Shown: positions 1 through 7,396 of the stretch, piece by piece
Position numbering within the stretch: the stretch's first letter is position 1
Layout: every line of letters begins with the position of its first letter
Assembly (NCBI GenBank): GCA_007118045.1
Contig: SKTG01000143.1
Span: forward strand, 1 to 14,164
Reading direction: 5' to 3'
DNA: 14,164 nt
DNA from: Nitriliruptoraceae bacterium
GTDB lineage: Bacteria; Actinomycetota; Nitriliruptoria; Nitriliruptorales; Nitriliruptoraceae
The notes under the pieces: generated by a model
The model's database searches: none
What the model saw: only the letters and a program-made list of their open reading frames with translations
What the model was told of the DNA's origin: nothing
Translations under genes and position numbers: made by a program

Positions 1-112
1 CCTGGAGTTCCACAGCTGTGTTCACATACGTGGAGTTCCCCGCCCGTGTGACGCTCCCTCGTCCACAGGAGCGCCCTCGCCGACGGCGCGGGGGCCCGTC
101 GGGGGACCGACC
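1..112 (+). promoter_or_regulatory. Upstream region of the MarR-family gene with repeats and a DnaA-box-like site
   Basis: This stretch precedes the marR-like gene and reaches the window edge. It contains a direct repeat, TGGAGTTCC, at 3-11 and 31-39, and a perfect 10-bp palindrome CACAGCTGTG at 11-20 lying between the copies. MarR proteins usually bind palindromes near their own promoter, so these are plausible operator elements; that is inference. The 9-mer TCGTCCACA at 59-67 is identical to the box repeated in the dnaA-dnaN region. I could not assign a confident -35/-10 pair. Confidence 0.3.
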
Positions 113-754
113 GTGGCGAGGTACCGTCGCCACATGGCCCAACCCCCCGCGAGCGAGCACGTGCGGTCCGACGTGGGATCGGGCTCGCAGGGCGGGGTCC
201 GCCCCGAGCCACGACGGCCTCCCTCCACCACAGCGTCCCCATCCGACGAGCCGCTCGACACCGCGATCGTCGAGCTGCTGCACCTGCTCGGGACCCAGAT
301 GCACGCGCTGGGCAGCCGCTTCGCGGCGGCTCAGGACCTGCACGTCACCGACGTCCAGGCGTTGTCCGCCCTGGCCATGGCGGGCGGCCGCCTCACCGCG
401 GGCGAGCTGGCGGCGGCACTGGAGCTGTCCACCGGTGCCACGACCCGCCTGGTCGACCGGCTCGAACGGGTCGGTCACGTCGCACGGCACGCCGACGACC
501 AGGACCGTCGACGTCGCCACGTCGCGATCACCCCGGACGCGGCCAGCACGGCCGGAGCGTTCTTCGGCTCCGTGGCGCGCACCGTCGAGGACGTGCTCGG
601 GGGCTTCGACCGGTCCGAACGCGAGACCCTGCGACGGTTCCTCGTCAGCATGACGAGCTCCCTGGACGAGCAGGGGCGGGACGAGGTCGCGGTCCGAGCG
701 CCCCGCACGCCGAACGGTCCCGCCGAGGCGTCTTCGGTCGTCCAACGACGATGA
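113..754 (+). CDS. MarR-family winged-helix transcriptional regulator
   Basis: This 213-residue protein is a probable dimeric DNA-binding regulator. Residues about 48-75 look like the N-terminal dimerisation helix. Residues about 93-140 form the winged helix-turn-helix: the LTAGELAAALELS helix, the recognition helix around TGATTRLVDRLERVG, and a basic wing with DDQDRRRRHVAIT, the D-x-R-R-R pattern typical of MarR. Residues about 143-185 are the C-terminal dimerisation helices. MarR proteins are usually about 140-170 residues. The excess here is a disordered, Pro/Arg/Ser-rich N-terminus of about 45 residues and a short polar tail. The start is uncertain: GTG at 113 follows a G-rich sequence at about 7 nt, while ATG at 134 or a later codon would shorten the extension. 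It is the only plus-strand gene and converges on the small membrane protein. Ligand and targets cannot be read from the sequence. Confidence 0.85.
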   Translation: MARYRRHMAQPPASEHVRSDVGSGSQGGVRPEPRRPPSTTASPSDEPLDTAIVELLHLLGTQMHALGSRFAAAQDLHVTDVQALSALAMAGGRLTAGELAAALELSTGATTRLVDRLERVGHVARHADDQDRRRRHVAITPDAASTAGAFFGSVARTVEDVLGGFDRSERETLRRFLVSMTSSLDEQGRDEVAVRAPRTPNGPAEASSVVQRR

Positions 755-774
755 CCGGCCCGCGGGCCGGTCAT
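751..774. terminator. Perfect 24-bp palindrome, probable shared terminator of two convergent genes
   Basis: Positions 751-774 form a perfect palindrome built from GACCGGCC and its complement around a CGCG centre. It overlaps the TGA stop of the marR-like gene (752-754) and lies 25 nt beyond the stop of the minus-strand small membrane protein gene. As RNA it can form a stem of about 10 bp with a 4-nt loop on either strand. No T-tract follows on either side, which is common for hairpin terminators in GC-rich actinobacteria. It could alternatively be a protein-binding site. Confidence 0.6.
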
Positions 775-799
775 CTCCGAGGTGCGTTCGGCGTCCGGG

Positions 800-1066
800 T
801 CAGATCGAGCGGGGCTCCTCCCAGAGCGCCTCGTCGAGCTCCTGGTCCCGCTTCCTCTTGAGCAGGACGGCGGCGACGACGCCGACGGCCGCGAGCACCA
901 GGGTGATCACGCCACCCTTGCCGCTCTTGTCCTCCTTGGTGAGCTCGTCGATCTTGTCGGACGCGTCGGACTGCAGCTGCTTGCCCTTCTTCTCGGCCTT
1001 CTTGCGCAGCTGGTCGGCTTCCTTCTCGAGCTTGTCGATCCTCTTGCTCACCCGGGACTTGCCCAT
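800..1066 (-). CDS. Small coiled-coil protein with one C-terminal transmembrane helix
   Basis: I do not recognise a named family for this 88-residue protein. Residues 1-48 are highly charged (Lys/Glu/Arg/Asp) with heptad-like spacing, as in KRIDKLEKEADQLRKKAEKK, which suggests a cytoplasmic coiled coil. Residues about 52-69 (GVITLVLAAVGVVAAVLL) form one transmembrane helix, followed by the basic anchor KRKR and an acidic tail ending LDEALWEEP. The ATG at 1066 is well supported by a perfect AGGAGG (1077-1072 on the minus strand) 5 nt upstream. A possible -10 hexamer TAGGGT lies at 1114-1109. The gene follows tRNA-Ile and converges on the marR-like gene. Function is unknown; a membrane-tethered scaffold or stress protein is only a guess. 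Confidence 0.8.
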   Translation of the reverse strand: MGKSRVSKRIDKLEKEADQLRKKAEKKGKQLQSDASDKIDELTKEDKSGKGGVITLVLAAVGVVAAVLLKRKRDQELDEALWEEPRSI

Positions 1067-1102
1067 GCCTACCTCCTACGGGGACGTCGATGTGGCCGCT
1101 GA

Positions 1103-1151
1103 CGAGCGACCCTAGCGGCTCCGACCCCGGGGTGGCCCGGCCGAGCGACCC
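1103..1151 (-). promoter_or_regulatory. Possible promoter of the small membrane protein gene, with a 10-bp direct repeat
   Basis: The minus strand carries TAGGGT at 1114-1109, fitting the TANNNT -10 pattern of actinobacterial housekeeping promoters. It would put a start site about 35 nt before the ATG at 1066. No convincing -35 element is present. The 10-mer CGAGCGACCC (plus-strand sense) occurs at 1103-1112, overlapping the -10, and again at 1142-1151, 39 nt away. That could be a paired operator or chance in GC-rich DNA. Confidence 0.25.
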
Positions 1152-1231
1152 CATCCGTGACGGCACGTTCCAGCGTCGGGCGAAAGACGAGGCCGGCGTG
1201 GGCGGGTGGTCGACGAGATGCTGCTGTGCTG

Positions 1232-1306
<75 letters not shown>

Positions 1307-1344
1307 CGACACGGCGCGCGTCCCGCGCGTCACCGCAGCGGCGA

Positions 1345-1374
1345 AGGATAGCGAGCCCCCGGACGGGGAGCGAA
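1345..1374 (-). promoter_or_regulatory. Possible promoter for tRNA-Ile
   Basis: On the minus strand TATCCT (1350-1345) resembles a -10 box, and TTCGCT (1374-1369) is a weak -35 match 18 nt upstream. Transcription would start about 30 nt before the tRNA. It sits in the 138-nt gap between the DUF3566 gene and the tRNA, where I found no gene. Read-through from the gyrase operon is also possible. Confidence 0.35.
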
Positions 1375-1444
1375 CGGGCCCCGGCAGGACGTGGCCCCCG
1401 CCCCTGGTCGCGGGCCGTCCGACACGAGCAGGGCGGCAGCGCCT

Positions 1445-2038
1445 TCAGCGATCCTCGAAGAGCTCGGTGTCGGTCCCGCGTGGGCGACCCACCGGCTGCT
1501 GGTCCTGCGTGCCGTGATCATCCGCCGGCACACGGCCGGTGCGGTCGCGCTGCCCGACCGTGGATCCGGTGGCCCCGGTGGCCCCCGTCGACGTCACGGG
1601 CTCGCTCGGCTCCGCGACGGGCCGCTCGCGGCTGCGTGCCGCCGTCTGGGTCGAGGCGACCGCGGGACCCGAGGTCGCGGTCGGTCGGTAGACGGGCCCG
1701 TCCTCCACCGTGCCGATCACCAGGCCACCGGTGAGGTCGGCGATGAGGTTGTGCAGGAACGCGAGGAAGACGAAGATCGCGGTCTGCACGATGATCCACA
1801 TGGCTCCGAGCAGCGCGAGGACCTGGAAGAGGCTGCCGCCGTCGACCGCGCACTCGGCCAGACCGACGTCGGTGGCGATCTCGCACGCCTGATCGATCAG
1901 CTGGAGACGGTCGACGATGAACCACACGATGGCGGCGACCAGCATGAAGATCGCGAAGAAGACGATGTTCACGACGGCGCCGAACTTCAGCACCGACCAG
2001 GGGTCGAGTCGTTTGATCGTCAGGCGGCGGCGGACCAC
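1445..2038 (-). CDS. DUF3566 family transmembrane protein downstream of gyrA
   Basis: This 197-residue protein belongs to the actinobacterial DUF3566 family (Rv0007 in M. tuberculosis is the counterpart), whose role is unknown. The N-terminus RRRLTIKRLDPWSVLKFG is the family's hallmark. Two transmembrane segments follow, about residues 20-43 and 71-96, with an extracytoplasmic loop holding two cysteines (Cys52, Cys63). After HNLIADLTGGL comes a disordered tail of about 85 residues rich in Thr, Gly, Arg and Pro. In Rv0007 the low-complexity extension is at the N-terminus, so its position here is reversed. The start is GTG at 2038, preceded by AGGAG (2049-2045) at 6 nt. Only 29 nt separate it from the gyrA stop, so it is probably cotranscribed with gyrase. 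Confidence 0.92.
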   Translation of the reverse strand: MVRRRLTIKRLDPWSVLKFGAVVNIVFFAIFMLVAAIVWFIVDRLQLIDQACEIATDVGLAECAVDGGSLFQVLALLGAMWIIVQTAIFVFLAFLHNLIADLTGGLVIGTVEDGPVYRPTATSGPAVASTQTAARSRERPVAEPSEPVTSTGATGATGSTVGQRDRTGRVPADDHGTQDQQPVGRPRGTDTELFEDR

Positions 2039-2067
2039 GCTGGGCTCCTGTGGGGTGCGGGGCGAGG

Positions 2068-4764
2068 CTACTGCGGAGCGGCCGGCTCGGCGCCCAAGGG
2101 CGTCACCGCCGTGTCGGGGTCCTCGATCGCGGCGTCGTCCACGACCATCGCGACCCCGACGACGCGGGCATCGTCACCTGGCCGCATGAGCGAGACACCC
2201 TGCGTGGCGCGGCCCATCGGTCGCACGTCGGCGAGGTCCATCCGGATCAACGTGCCGTGGTCGGTCACCAGCAGGACCTCCGCCTCGTAGGGCACGACCA
2301 GTGCCCCGGCGAGAGCGCCCCGGGCCTCGGTGAGCTTGACGGTGCGCACCCCGAGGCCACCCCGACGCTGGGTGGGGTAGTTCTCGAGCGGGGTCCGCTT
2401 GCCGTACCCCTGCTGGGTCACGACGAGCAGGAAGGCGCCGCTGTCCTCCGGCGTGTCGTCCTCGCCCCCGGCGGGGACCGGCGCCATGGCGAGGAGCTCG
2501 TCCCCGGCCTCGAGTCGCATGCCGCGGACACCGGCGGCGGCGCGGCCCATCGCACGTGCGTCGTGCTCCGAGAAGCGGATCGTCTGACCTCGTCGCGACA
2601 CGAGGGCGAGGTCGCGCTCACCGTCGGTGACGGCCACCCCGATCAGCTCGTCCCCCTCCGCGAGGTTGATCGCGATCAGGACCGCCCGCGGCGAATCGAA
2701 CGCGTCGAGCTGCGTGCGCTTGACCGTGCCCTGTCGGGTCGCGAACACGAGGTAGCGGTCGGGCGTGAACGCGCGCAGTGCCATGACGGCGGCCACGGTC
2801 TCGTCCGGTTCGAGGGCGAGCCCGGGCACGTTCGCCACGTAGACGCCCTTGGCGGCCCGTGACTTCTCCGGGACCTGGTAGGCCTTGATGCGGTAGACGC
2901 GGCCCTGGTTGGTGAAGAACAGCAGATGGTCGTGGCTCGAGCACGTCAGGAGGTCGGCGACGATGTCGTCCTCCTTCATGTCCGCGCCCCGGACCCCGCG
3001 ACCACCCCGCTTCTGCGTGCGGAAGGAGTCGACCGGTGTCCGCTTGACGTAGCCCGAGCGGGTGAGGGTGATCACCACGTCGCTGACGGGGATGAGGTCC
3101 TCGACGGACATGGCACCGTCGTCGGGCACGATGCGGGAACGACGGGGGTCTGCGAAGCGCTGGCGGATGGCGCCGAGCTCCTCCTTGATGATGGCGCGGA
3201 TCCGGGAGGGATCGGCCAGGATCGAGCGCAGCTCGGCGATCAGCTCCTGGAGCTCGTCGTACTCGTCCTGGATCCGCTGGCGTTCCAGCTGAGCCAGTCG
3301 ACGCAGCTGCATGTCCAGGATCGCCTGCGCCTGGACGTCCGAGAGCTCGAACCGGGTCATCAGCTCGGCCCGGGCGGTGTCGGCGGATTCGCTGGCCCGG
3401 ATCAAGGCGATGATCTCGTCGATGTGGTCCAGGGCGACGAGCAGCCCTTCGAGGACGTGCGCGCGCTCCTCGGCTTTGCGCAACCGGTACCGGGTCCGTC
3501 GGGTGATCACGTCGACCTGGTGCGCGACGTAGTGGCCGAGCGCCTGGTCCAGCGTCAGCGTCTTCGGGATACCGTCGACCAGCGCGAGCAGGTTCACGCC
3601 GAAGGTGTCCTGCAGCTGGGTGTGCTTGTACAGCTGGTTGAGCACCACCTGCGCGTTGGCGTCCCGCTTGAGGTCGACCACGACGCGCATGCCCTCACGC
3701 GAGGACTCGTCGCGCAGGTCCGCGATCCCTCCGATCACCTTGTTGTTGACCAGCTCGGCGATCTTGCGCAGCAGGTTCGCCTTGTTGACCATGTAGGGGA
3801 TCTCGGTGATCACGATCCGCTCGCGCTCGCGGCCCCGTTCGGCCTCCTCGATGGTGCATACCGCACGGACCTTGATCGAGCCGCGTCCGGTCGTGTACGC
3901 CTCGTGCGCGCCCCGGTTACCGAGGATCAGGCCCCCGGTCGGGAAGTCGGGCGCGGGGACGTACTCCATCAGCTGCGTCGCCGTCAGCGACGGGTCGTCG
4001 ATCAGGGCGATCGTGGCGTCGATGAGCTCGCCGAGGTTGTGCGGCGGGATGTTCGTGGCCATCCCGACCGCGATCCCCGTCGCGCCGTTGGCGAGCAGGT
4101 TGGGGAACCGGCCGGGCAGGACGAGCGGCTCGTCCTCGTACCCGTCGTAGTTCGGGACGAAGTCGACGGTCTCCTCGTCGATGTCGCGCAGCAGCTCCAT
4201 CGCCAGCCGGGACAGCCGCGACTCCGTGTACCGCATCGCGGCCGGAGGGTCGCCGTCGACCGAGCCGAAGTTGCCGTGCCCGTCGATCAGCTCGTAGCGG
4301 ATGGAGAAGTCCTGGCCCATCCGCACCAGGGCGTCGTAGATCGCCGAGTCCCCGTGCGGGTGGTACTTCTTCATCACGTCGCCCACGGCCGAGGCGCACT
4401 TGCGGTACGGCCGGTCGGGACGCAGCCCGGTCTCGTCCATCGAGTAGAGGATGCGACGGTGGACCGGCTTGAGGCCGTCACGGACGTCCGGCAGCGCGCG
4501 CCCCACGATGACCGACATGGCGTAGTCGACGTAGGACGAGCGCATCTCGTCCTCGATGACCACGGGCTCGACCCGTGCGGCGAGGACGCCGCCCTTCTCG
4601 TCCAGCGGGGTCCCGTCCTCGGTCCGTGGGACGGGGTCGCCGGGGGTGCGCTCCACCGTGCCCTCGAGACCGGGGCGCTGGGCGTTGGCGCCCTCCGCAG
4701 GGCCGCCGTCGGACCCGTCCGGCGTCGCGCTGGTGGGGTCGTCGGGTGTCGGGTCGTCGGCCAC
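2068..4764 (-). CDS. gyrA: DNA gyrase subunit A
   Basis: This 898-residue subunit cuts and reseals DNA in the A2B2 gyrase, which introduces negative supercoils using ATP. The catalytic tyrosine is Tyr179 in AAMRYTE. The winged-helix region holds KKYHPHGDSAIYDALVRM, with Ser140 and Asp144 equivalent to E. coli Ser83 and Asp87, the main quinolone-contact positions. The coiled-coil gate spans roughly 430-535. The C-terminal beta-pinwheel (about 555-880) carries a GyrA-box variant QKRGGRG at 584-590, needed for DNA wrapping, and a degenerate copy QRRGGLG at 799-805. The first 57 or so residues are a Pro/Asp/Gly-rich extension absent from E. coli GyrA. The start is GTG at 4764 with GGAGG (4774-4770) 5 nt upstream. 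It is the fourth gene of the gyrB operon. Confidence 0.98.
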   Translation of the reverse strand: MADDPTPDDPTSATPDGSDGGPAEGANAQRPGLEGTVERTPGDPVPRTEDGTPLDEKGGVLAARVEPVVIEDEMRSSYVDYAMSVIVGRALPDVRDGLKPVHRRILYSMDETGLRPDRPYRKCASAVGDVMKKYHPHGDSAIYDALVRMGQDFSIRYELIDGHGNFGSVDGDPPAAMRYTESRLSRLAMELLRDIDEETVDFVPNYDGYEDEPLVLPGRFPNLLANGATGIAVGMATNIPPHNLGELIDATIALIDDPSLTATQLMEYVPAPDFPTGGLILGNRGAHEAYTTGRGSIKVRAVCTIEEAERGRERERIVITEIPYMVNKANLLRKIAELVNNKVIGGIADLRDESSREGMRVVVDLKRDANAQVVLNQLYKHTQLQDTFGVNLLALVDGIPKTLTLDQALGHYVAHQVDVITRRTRYRLRKAEERAHVLEGLLVALDHIDEIIALIRASESADTARAELMTRFELSDVQAQAILDMQLRRLAQLERQRIQDEYDELQELIAELRSILADPSRIRAIIKEELGAIRQRFADPRRSRIVPDDGAMSVEDLIPVSDVVITLTRSGYVKRTPVDSFRTQKRGGRGVRGADMKEDDIVADLLTCSSHDHLLFFTNQGRVYRIKAYQVPEKSRAAKGVYVANVPGLALEPDETVAAVMALRAFTPDRYLVFATRQGTVKRTQLDAFDSPRAVLIAINLAEGDELIGVAVTDGERDLALVSRRGQTIRFSEHDARAMGRAAAGVRGMRLEAGDELLAMAPVPAGGEDDTPEDSGAFLLVVTQQGYGKRTPLENYPTQRRGGLGVRTVKLTEARGALAGALVVPYEAEVLLVTDHGTLIRMDLADVRPMGRATQGVSLMRPGDDARVVGVAMVVDDAAIEDPDTAVTPLGAEPAAPQ

Positions 4765-4794
4765 GTGGTCCTCCGTGGGGTGTGGGTCGGTGCG

Positions 4795-4810
4795 CGAGCA
4801 CGGGTGCTCG
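4795..4810 (-). repeat. 7-bp inverted repeat just upstream of gyrA
   Basis: CGAGCAC (4795-4801) and GTGCTCG (4804-4810) form a perfect 7-bp inverted repeat with a 2-nt centre, realistically a 6-bp stem with a 4-nt loop. It lies in the 66-nt gap between the 67-residue membrane protein gene and gyrA, about 20 nt before the gyrA ribosome-binding site. It could influence gyrA translation or RNA processing, or bind a protein; that is inference. Confidence 0.35.
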
Positions 4811-4830
4811 GCGGGGCGGGGCGCCGGGGG

Positions 4831-5034
4831 CTAGCGCTCGCCGGGTTCGTCGGGGTGGTGGAAGCTCTCGGCACGGCGGGCGGCGGCGTGGATCAGCAGG
4901 GCCGAGACGACGGCGATCACCGCGCCTGTGGTCAACGAGGGGGCGGCGGGCAGCCCCAGGAGGACACCCAGGCCACCGACGGCCGCGAACGCGATGACCG
5001 CGGCGACCAGCGCCGCGCGCGAGGTGCGGTCCAT
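4831..5034 (-). CDS. Small two-helix membrane protein (67 residues) between gyrB and gyrA
   Basis: I do not recognise a family for this protein. Residues about 8-28 and 34-52 are hydrophobic transmembrane segments joined by a short Pro/Ser/Thr turn, making a helical hairpin. A polar tail follows (AARRAESFHHPDEPGER). The positive-inside rule suggests both ends are cytoplasmic. The ATG at 5034 is 1 nt past the TGA of the upstream 86-residue gene, so translation is probably coupled; GGGAG 7 nt upstream serves as ribosome-binding site. Its stop is 66 nt before gyrA. Tight packing inside the gyrase operon argues that it is a real gene. Confidence 0.75.
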   Translation of the reverse strand: MDRTSRAALVAAVIAFAAVGGLGVLLGLPAAPSLTTGAVIAVVSALLIHAAARRAESFHHPDEPGER

Positions 5035-5035
5035 C

Positions 5036-5296
5036 TCAGCGCTCCCGTTCGTCGAGGCGGCGACGGCGGCGGACCACGGCGAGCAGGACGATCAGGCCCG
5101 GGACCCCGGCAGCCACCACGAGCAGGCCGAGCTGTCCGAGCTCGCCCGGCTGTGCCACGAGCTCGGGTGCCACCGCGAACATCAGCCCGACGCCGACCAG
5201 GACCCCGCCGAGCAGCCACAACAGCGCGCGCGTCACGGCGCCCTGCTGTGCCTGCTCGTCGCGGCGACCCGACGGCACCTCACCTCCGGGTCGCAT
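5036..5296 (-). CDS. Small two-helix membrane protein (86 residues) directly after gyrB
   Basis: I do not recognise a family for this protein. A polar N-terminus of about 20 residues is followed by transmembrane segments at about 23-43 (LLWLLGGVLVGVGLMF core) and 54-75 (LGLLVVAAGVPGLIVLLAVV), then a strongly basic RRRRR cluster and an acidic end. The ATG at 5296 is 1 nt after the gyrB stop, implying coupled translation. An alternative GTG start at 5278 has GGAGG (5287-5283) 4 nt upstream, which would give 80 residues; the choice is open. It has the same hairpin topology as the next gene, although I see no clear sequence similarity. It sits in the gyrB-gyrA operon; function is unknown. Confidence 0.75.
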   Translation of the reverse strand: MRPGGEVPSGRRDEQAQQGAVTRALLWLLGGVLVGVGLMFAVAPELVAQPGELGQLGLLVVAAGVPGLIVLLAVVRRRRRLDERER

Positions 5297-5297
5297 G

Positions 5298-7364
5298 TCA
5301 GACGTCCAACGTGGCGTACTTGGCGTTGGCCTGGATGAAGTCCCGTCGCGAGGCCACGTCGTCGCCCATCAGTATCGAGAACATCTCGTCGGCGGCGGCC
5401 GCATCGTCCATCGTCACCAGCTTCAGGGTGCGCCGTTCCGGGTCCATCGTGGTCTCCCACAGCTGGTCCGGGTCCATCTCGCCGAGCCCCTTGAACCGCT
5501 GCACCTCGATCTTCTTGTCCGGCACGGTCTCGCGGATCGTGGCGACGATGCCGTCACGTTCCGCGTCGGAGAAGGCGTAGTGCAGCTCCTTCTTGCGGGT
5601 GGGGTGGAACACGAGGTAGAGGGGAGGCTGCGCGAGGTAGACGTACCCCGCCTCGATCAGCGGCTTCATGTGCCGGAACAAGAAGGTCAGCAACAGGGTG
5701 CGGATGTGGGCACCGTCGACGTCGGCGTCGGCCATCAGCACGAGCTTGTGGTAGCGGGCCTTCTCGACGTCGAAGTCCTCCGCGAAGCCGGTCCCCATCG
5801 CCGTGATCAGCGCCTGGACCTCCGTGTTGGCCAGGATCTTCGGCAGCCTGGCCTTCTCCACGTTGATGATCTTGCCCCGGATGGGCAGGATCGCCTGCGT
5901 GCGCCGGTCACGCGCCATCTTGGCGGAGCCACCCGCCGAGTCGCCCTCCACGATGTAGAGCTCGGACTCGGCCGGGTCGCGGCTCTGGCAGTCGGCGAGC
6001 TTGCCGGGCAGGGAGGTGGACTCGAGCAGCGACTTGCGCCGCGTCAGGTCACGGGCCTTGCGCGCGGCGATGCGTGCCTGGGCCTCGCCCTCGGCCTTCT
6101 GCACGATGAGCTTGCCCTCGTTGGGGTGCTCGTCGAGCCACTCACCCAGTCGCGCGTAGGTGGTGGTCTGCACGAAGGACTTGACCTCGCTGTTGCCGAG
6201 CTTGGTCTTGGTCTGGCCCTCGAACTGGGGATCGCCGACCTTGACGGAGACGATGGCGACCAGGCCGCTCCGCAGGTCGTCCCCCGTGAGGGCGTCGACC
6301 TCCTTGGAGCGCAGCAGCCCCTTGTCCTTCGCCCACCGGTTGATCACCGAGGTGATCGCCGTCCGGAAACCCTCCTCGTGCGTGCCGCCCTCGTGCGTGT
6401 TGATCGTGTTCGCGAAGGAGAGGATGGAGTCGTTGAAGTCGTTGATCCACTGCAGGGCGACCTCGACCGACTGGGGGCCGTTCGGCCCCTGCTCCTCCGC
6501 CTCGAAGTGGATCGTCCCGTGCAGTCCGTCCTTCGCCTTGGTGTGACGGATGTGGTCGACGAAGTCCCGGAGACCGCCTGGTGCGTGGAACTCCTCGACG
6601 CGCGGCGGGTCGGGCTCGTCCGCCTCGGCGGGCCGTTCGTCGGTGACGATGATGCGCAGCCCCGCCGTCAGGAAGGACGTGTCCCGGAGGCGTCGTCCGA
6701 TCGTGTCCGCGGAGAAGTCGATGCCCTCGACGAACACCTCCGGGTCCGGCCAGAAGGAGATCGTGGTGCCGGTGATCTCCTGGCCCTCGCGGATGCCCTC
6801 GAGGTGGGGGGTGGGCTCGCCGACGCGTTCGATGGGACCGTCGGGGATGCCCCGCTGGTAGCTCTGTCGGTACAGCCCTCCGTCGCGGCGGACCTCGGCG
6901 ACCAGCCGGGTGGACAGCGCGTTGACCACGGAGATGCCGACCCCGTGCAGCCCCCCGGAGACGGCGTAGGCCTGGGAGTCGAACTTGCCCCCGGCGTGCA
7001 GCACGGTCAGGACCACCTCGAGCGCGGACCGCCCCTCCTTCTCGTGCAGGTCGACCGGGATGCCGGAGCCGTCGTCGCTGATGCGCACGCCGCCGTCCGC
7101 GAGCAGCGTCACCTCGATGTGTGAGCACCGCCCGGCCAGCGCCTCGTCCACCGAGTTGTCGACGACCTCCCAGACGAGGTGGTGCAACCCGCGCGTCCCC
7201 GTGGAGCCGATGTACATCGCGGGACGTCGGCGGACGGCCTCCAGCCCCTCCAGCACGGTGATGTTCTTCGCGCTGTAGTCGCCGTTGCCCGACCGGTCGA
7301 GGGTGGGAGCCGGGGACGTGGCGTGGATCGGGTCCGGGGACGCAGCATCGGGGGCGGCAGCCAA
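5298..7364 (-). CDS. gyrB: DNA gyrase subunit B
   Basis: This is the ATPase subunit of gyrase, about 688 residues from the start chosen here. The GHKL ATPase domain has HHLVWEVVDNSVDEALAGR, with catalytic Glu66 and Mg-binding Asn70, DDGSGIPV, and the ATP lid SGGLHGVGISVVNALS. The transducer carries QTKTKLGN with ATP-sensing Lys386. The TOPRIM domain has IVEGDSAGGSA (catalytic Glu473 within the EGDSAGG at 473-479) and DADVDGAHI (Asp546, Asp548, Asp550). The C-terminus holds QRFKGLGEMDPDQLWETTM. I chose TTG at 7364 because AGGAGAGG (7379-7372) lies 7 nt upstream. GTG at 7400 (700 residues) lacks a clear ribosome-binding site but overlaps the stop of a possible leader ORF as GTGA. A still longer reading from 7556 is low complexity and unlikely. 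It heads the operon with two small membrane proteins and gyrA. Confidence 0.97.
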   Translation of the reverse strand: MAAAPDAASPDPIHATSPAPTLDRSGNGDYSAKNITVLEGLEAVRRRPAMYIGSTGTRGLHHLVWEVVDNSVDEALAGRCSHIEVTLLADGGVRISDDGSGIPVDLHEKEGRSALEVVLTVLHAGGKFDSQAYAVSGGLHGVGISVVNALSTRLVAEVRRDGGLYRQSYQRGIPDGPIERVGEPTPHLEGIREGQEITGTTISFWPDPEVFVEGIDFSADTIGRRLRDTSFLTAGLRIIVTDERPAEADEPDPPRVEEFHAPGGLRDFVDHIRHTKAKDGLHGTIHFEAEEQGPNGPQSVEVALQWINDFNDSILSFANTINTHEGGTHEEGFRTAITSVINRWAKDKGLLRSKEVDALTGDDLRSGLVAIVSVKVGDPQFEGQTKTKLGNSEVKSFVQTTTYARLGEWLDEHPNEGKLIVQKAEGEAQARIAARKARDLTRRKSLLESTSLPGKLADCQSRDPAESELYIVEGDSAGGSAKMARDRRTQAILPIRGKIINVEKARLPKILANTEVQALITAMGTGFAEDFDVEKARYHKLVLMADADVDGAHIRTLLLTFLFRHMKPLIEAGYVYLAQPPLYLVFHPTRKKELHYAFSDAERDGIVATIRETVPDKKIEVQRFKGLGEMDPDQLWETTMDPERRTLKLVTMDDAAAADEMFSILMGDDVASRRDFIQANAKYATLDV

Positions 7365-7371
7365 GCGTCGG

Positions 7372-7379
7372 CCTCTCCT
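7372..7379 (-). promoter_or_regulatory. Ribosome-binding site deciding the TTG start of gyrB
   Basis: The minus strand reads AGGAGAGG at 7379-7372, then 7 nt, then TTG at 7364-7362. It is the strongest Shine-Dalgarno match in the gyrB 5' region and no ATG occurs nearby in frame. Confidence 0.65.
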
Positions 7380-7396
7380 GTCGGGGGCGGTGAACG

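Noticed and set aside
1391..2290. Plus-strand frame of 299 codons opposite the DUF3566 gene
   Set aside because: Acidic low-complexity mirror of the DUF3566 and gyrA ends; the minus-strand gene has family hallmarks and correct synteny.
2926..5580. Very long plus-strand open frame (884 codons) opposite gyrA and the end of gyrB
   Set aside because: Its protein is Arg/Val/Gly/Asp-rich without recognisable domains, and it runs antisense to genes with unmistakable GyrA and GyrB motifs. Long antisense frames are expected in GC-rich codon use.
5295..7124. Plus-strand open frame of 609 codons opposite gyrB
   Set aside because: Antisense mirror of gyrB codons, with no family motif and repetitive composition.
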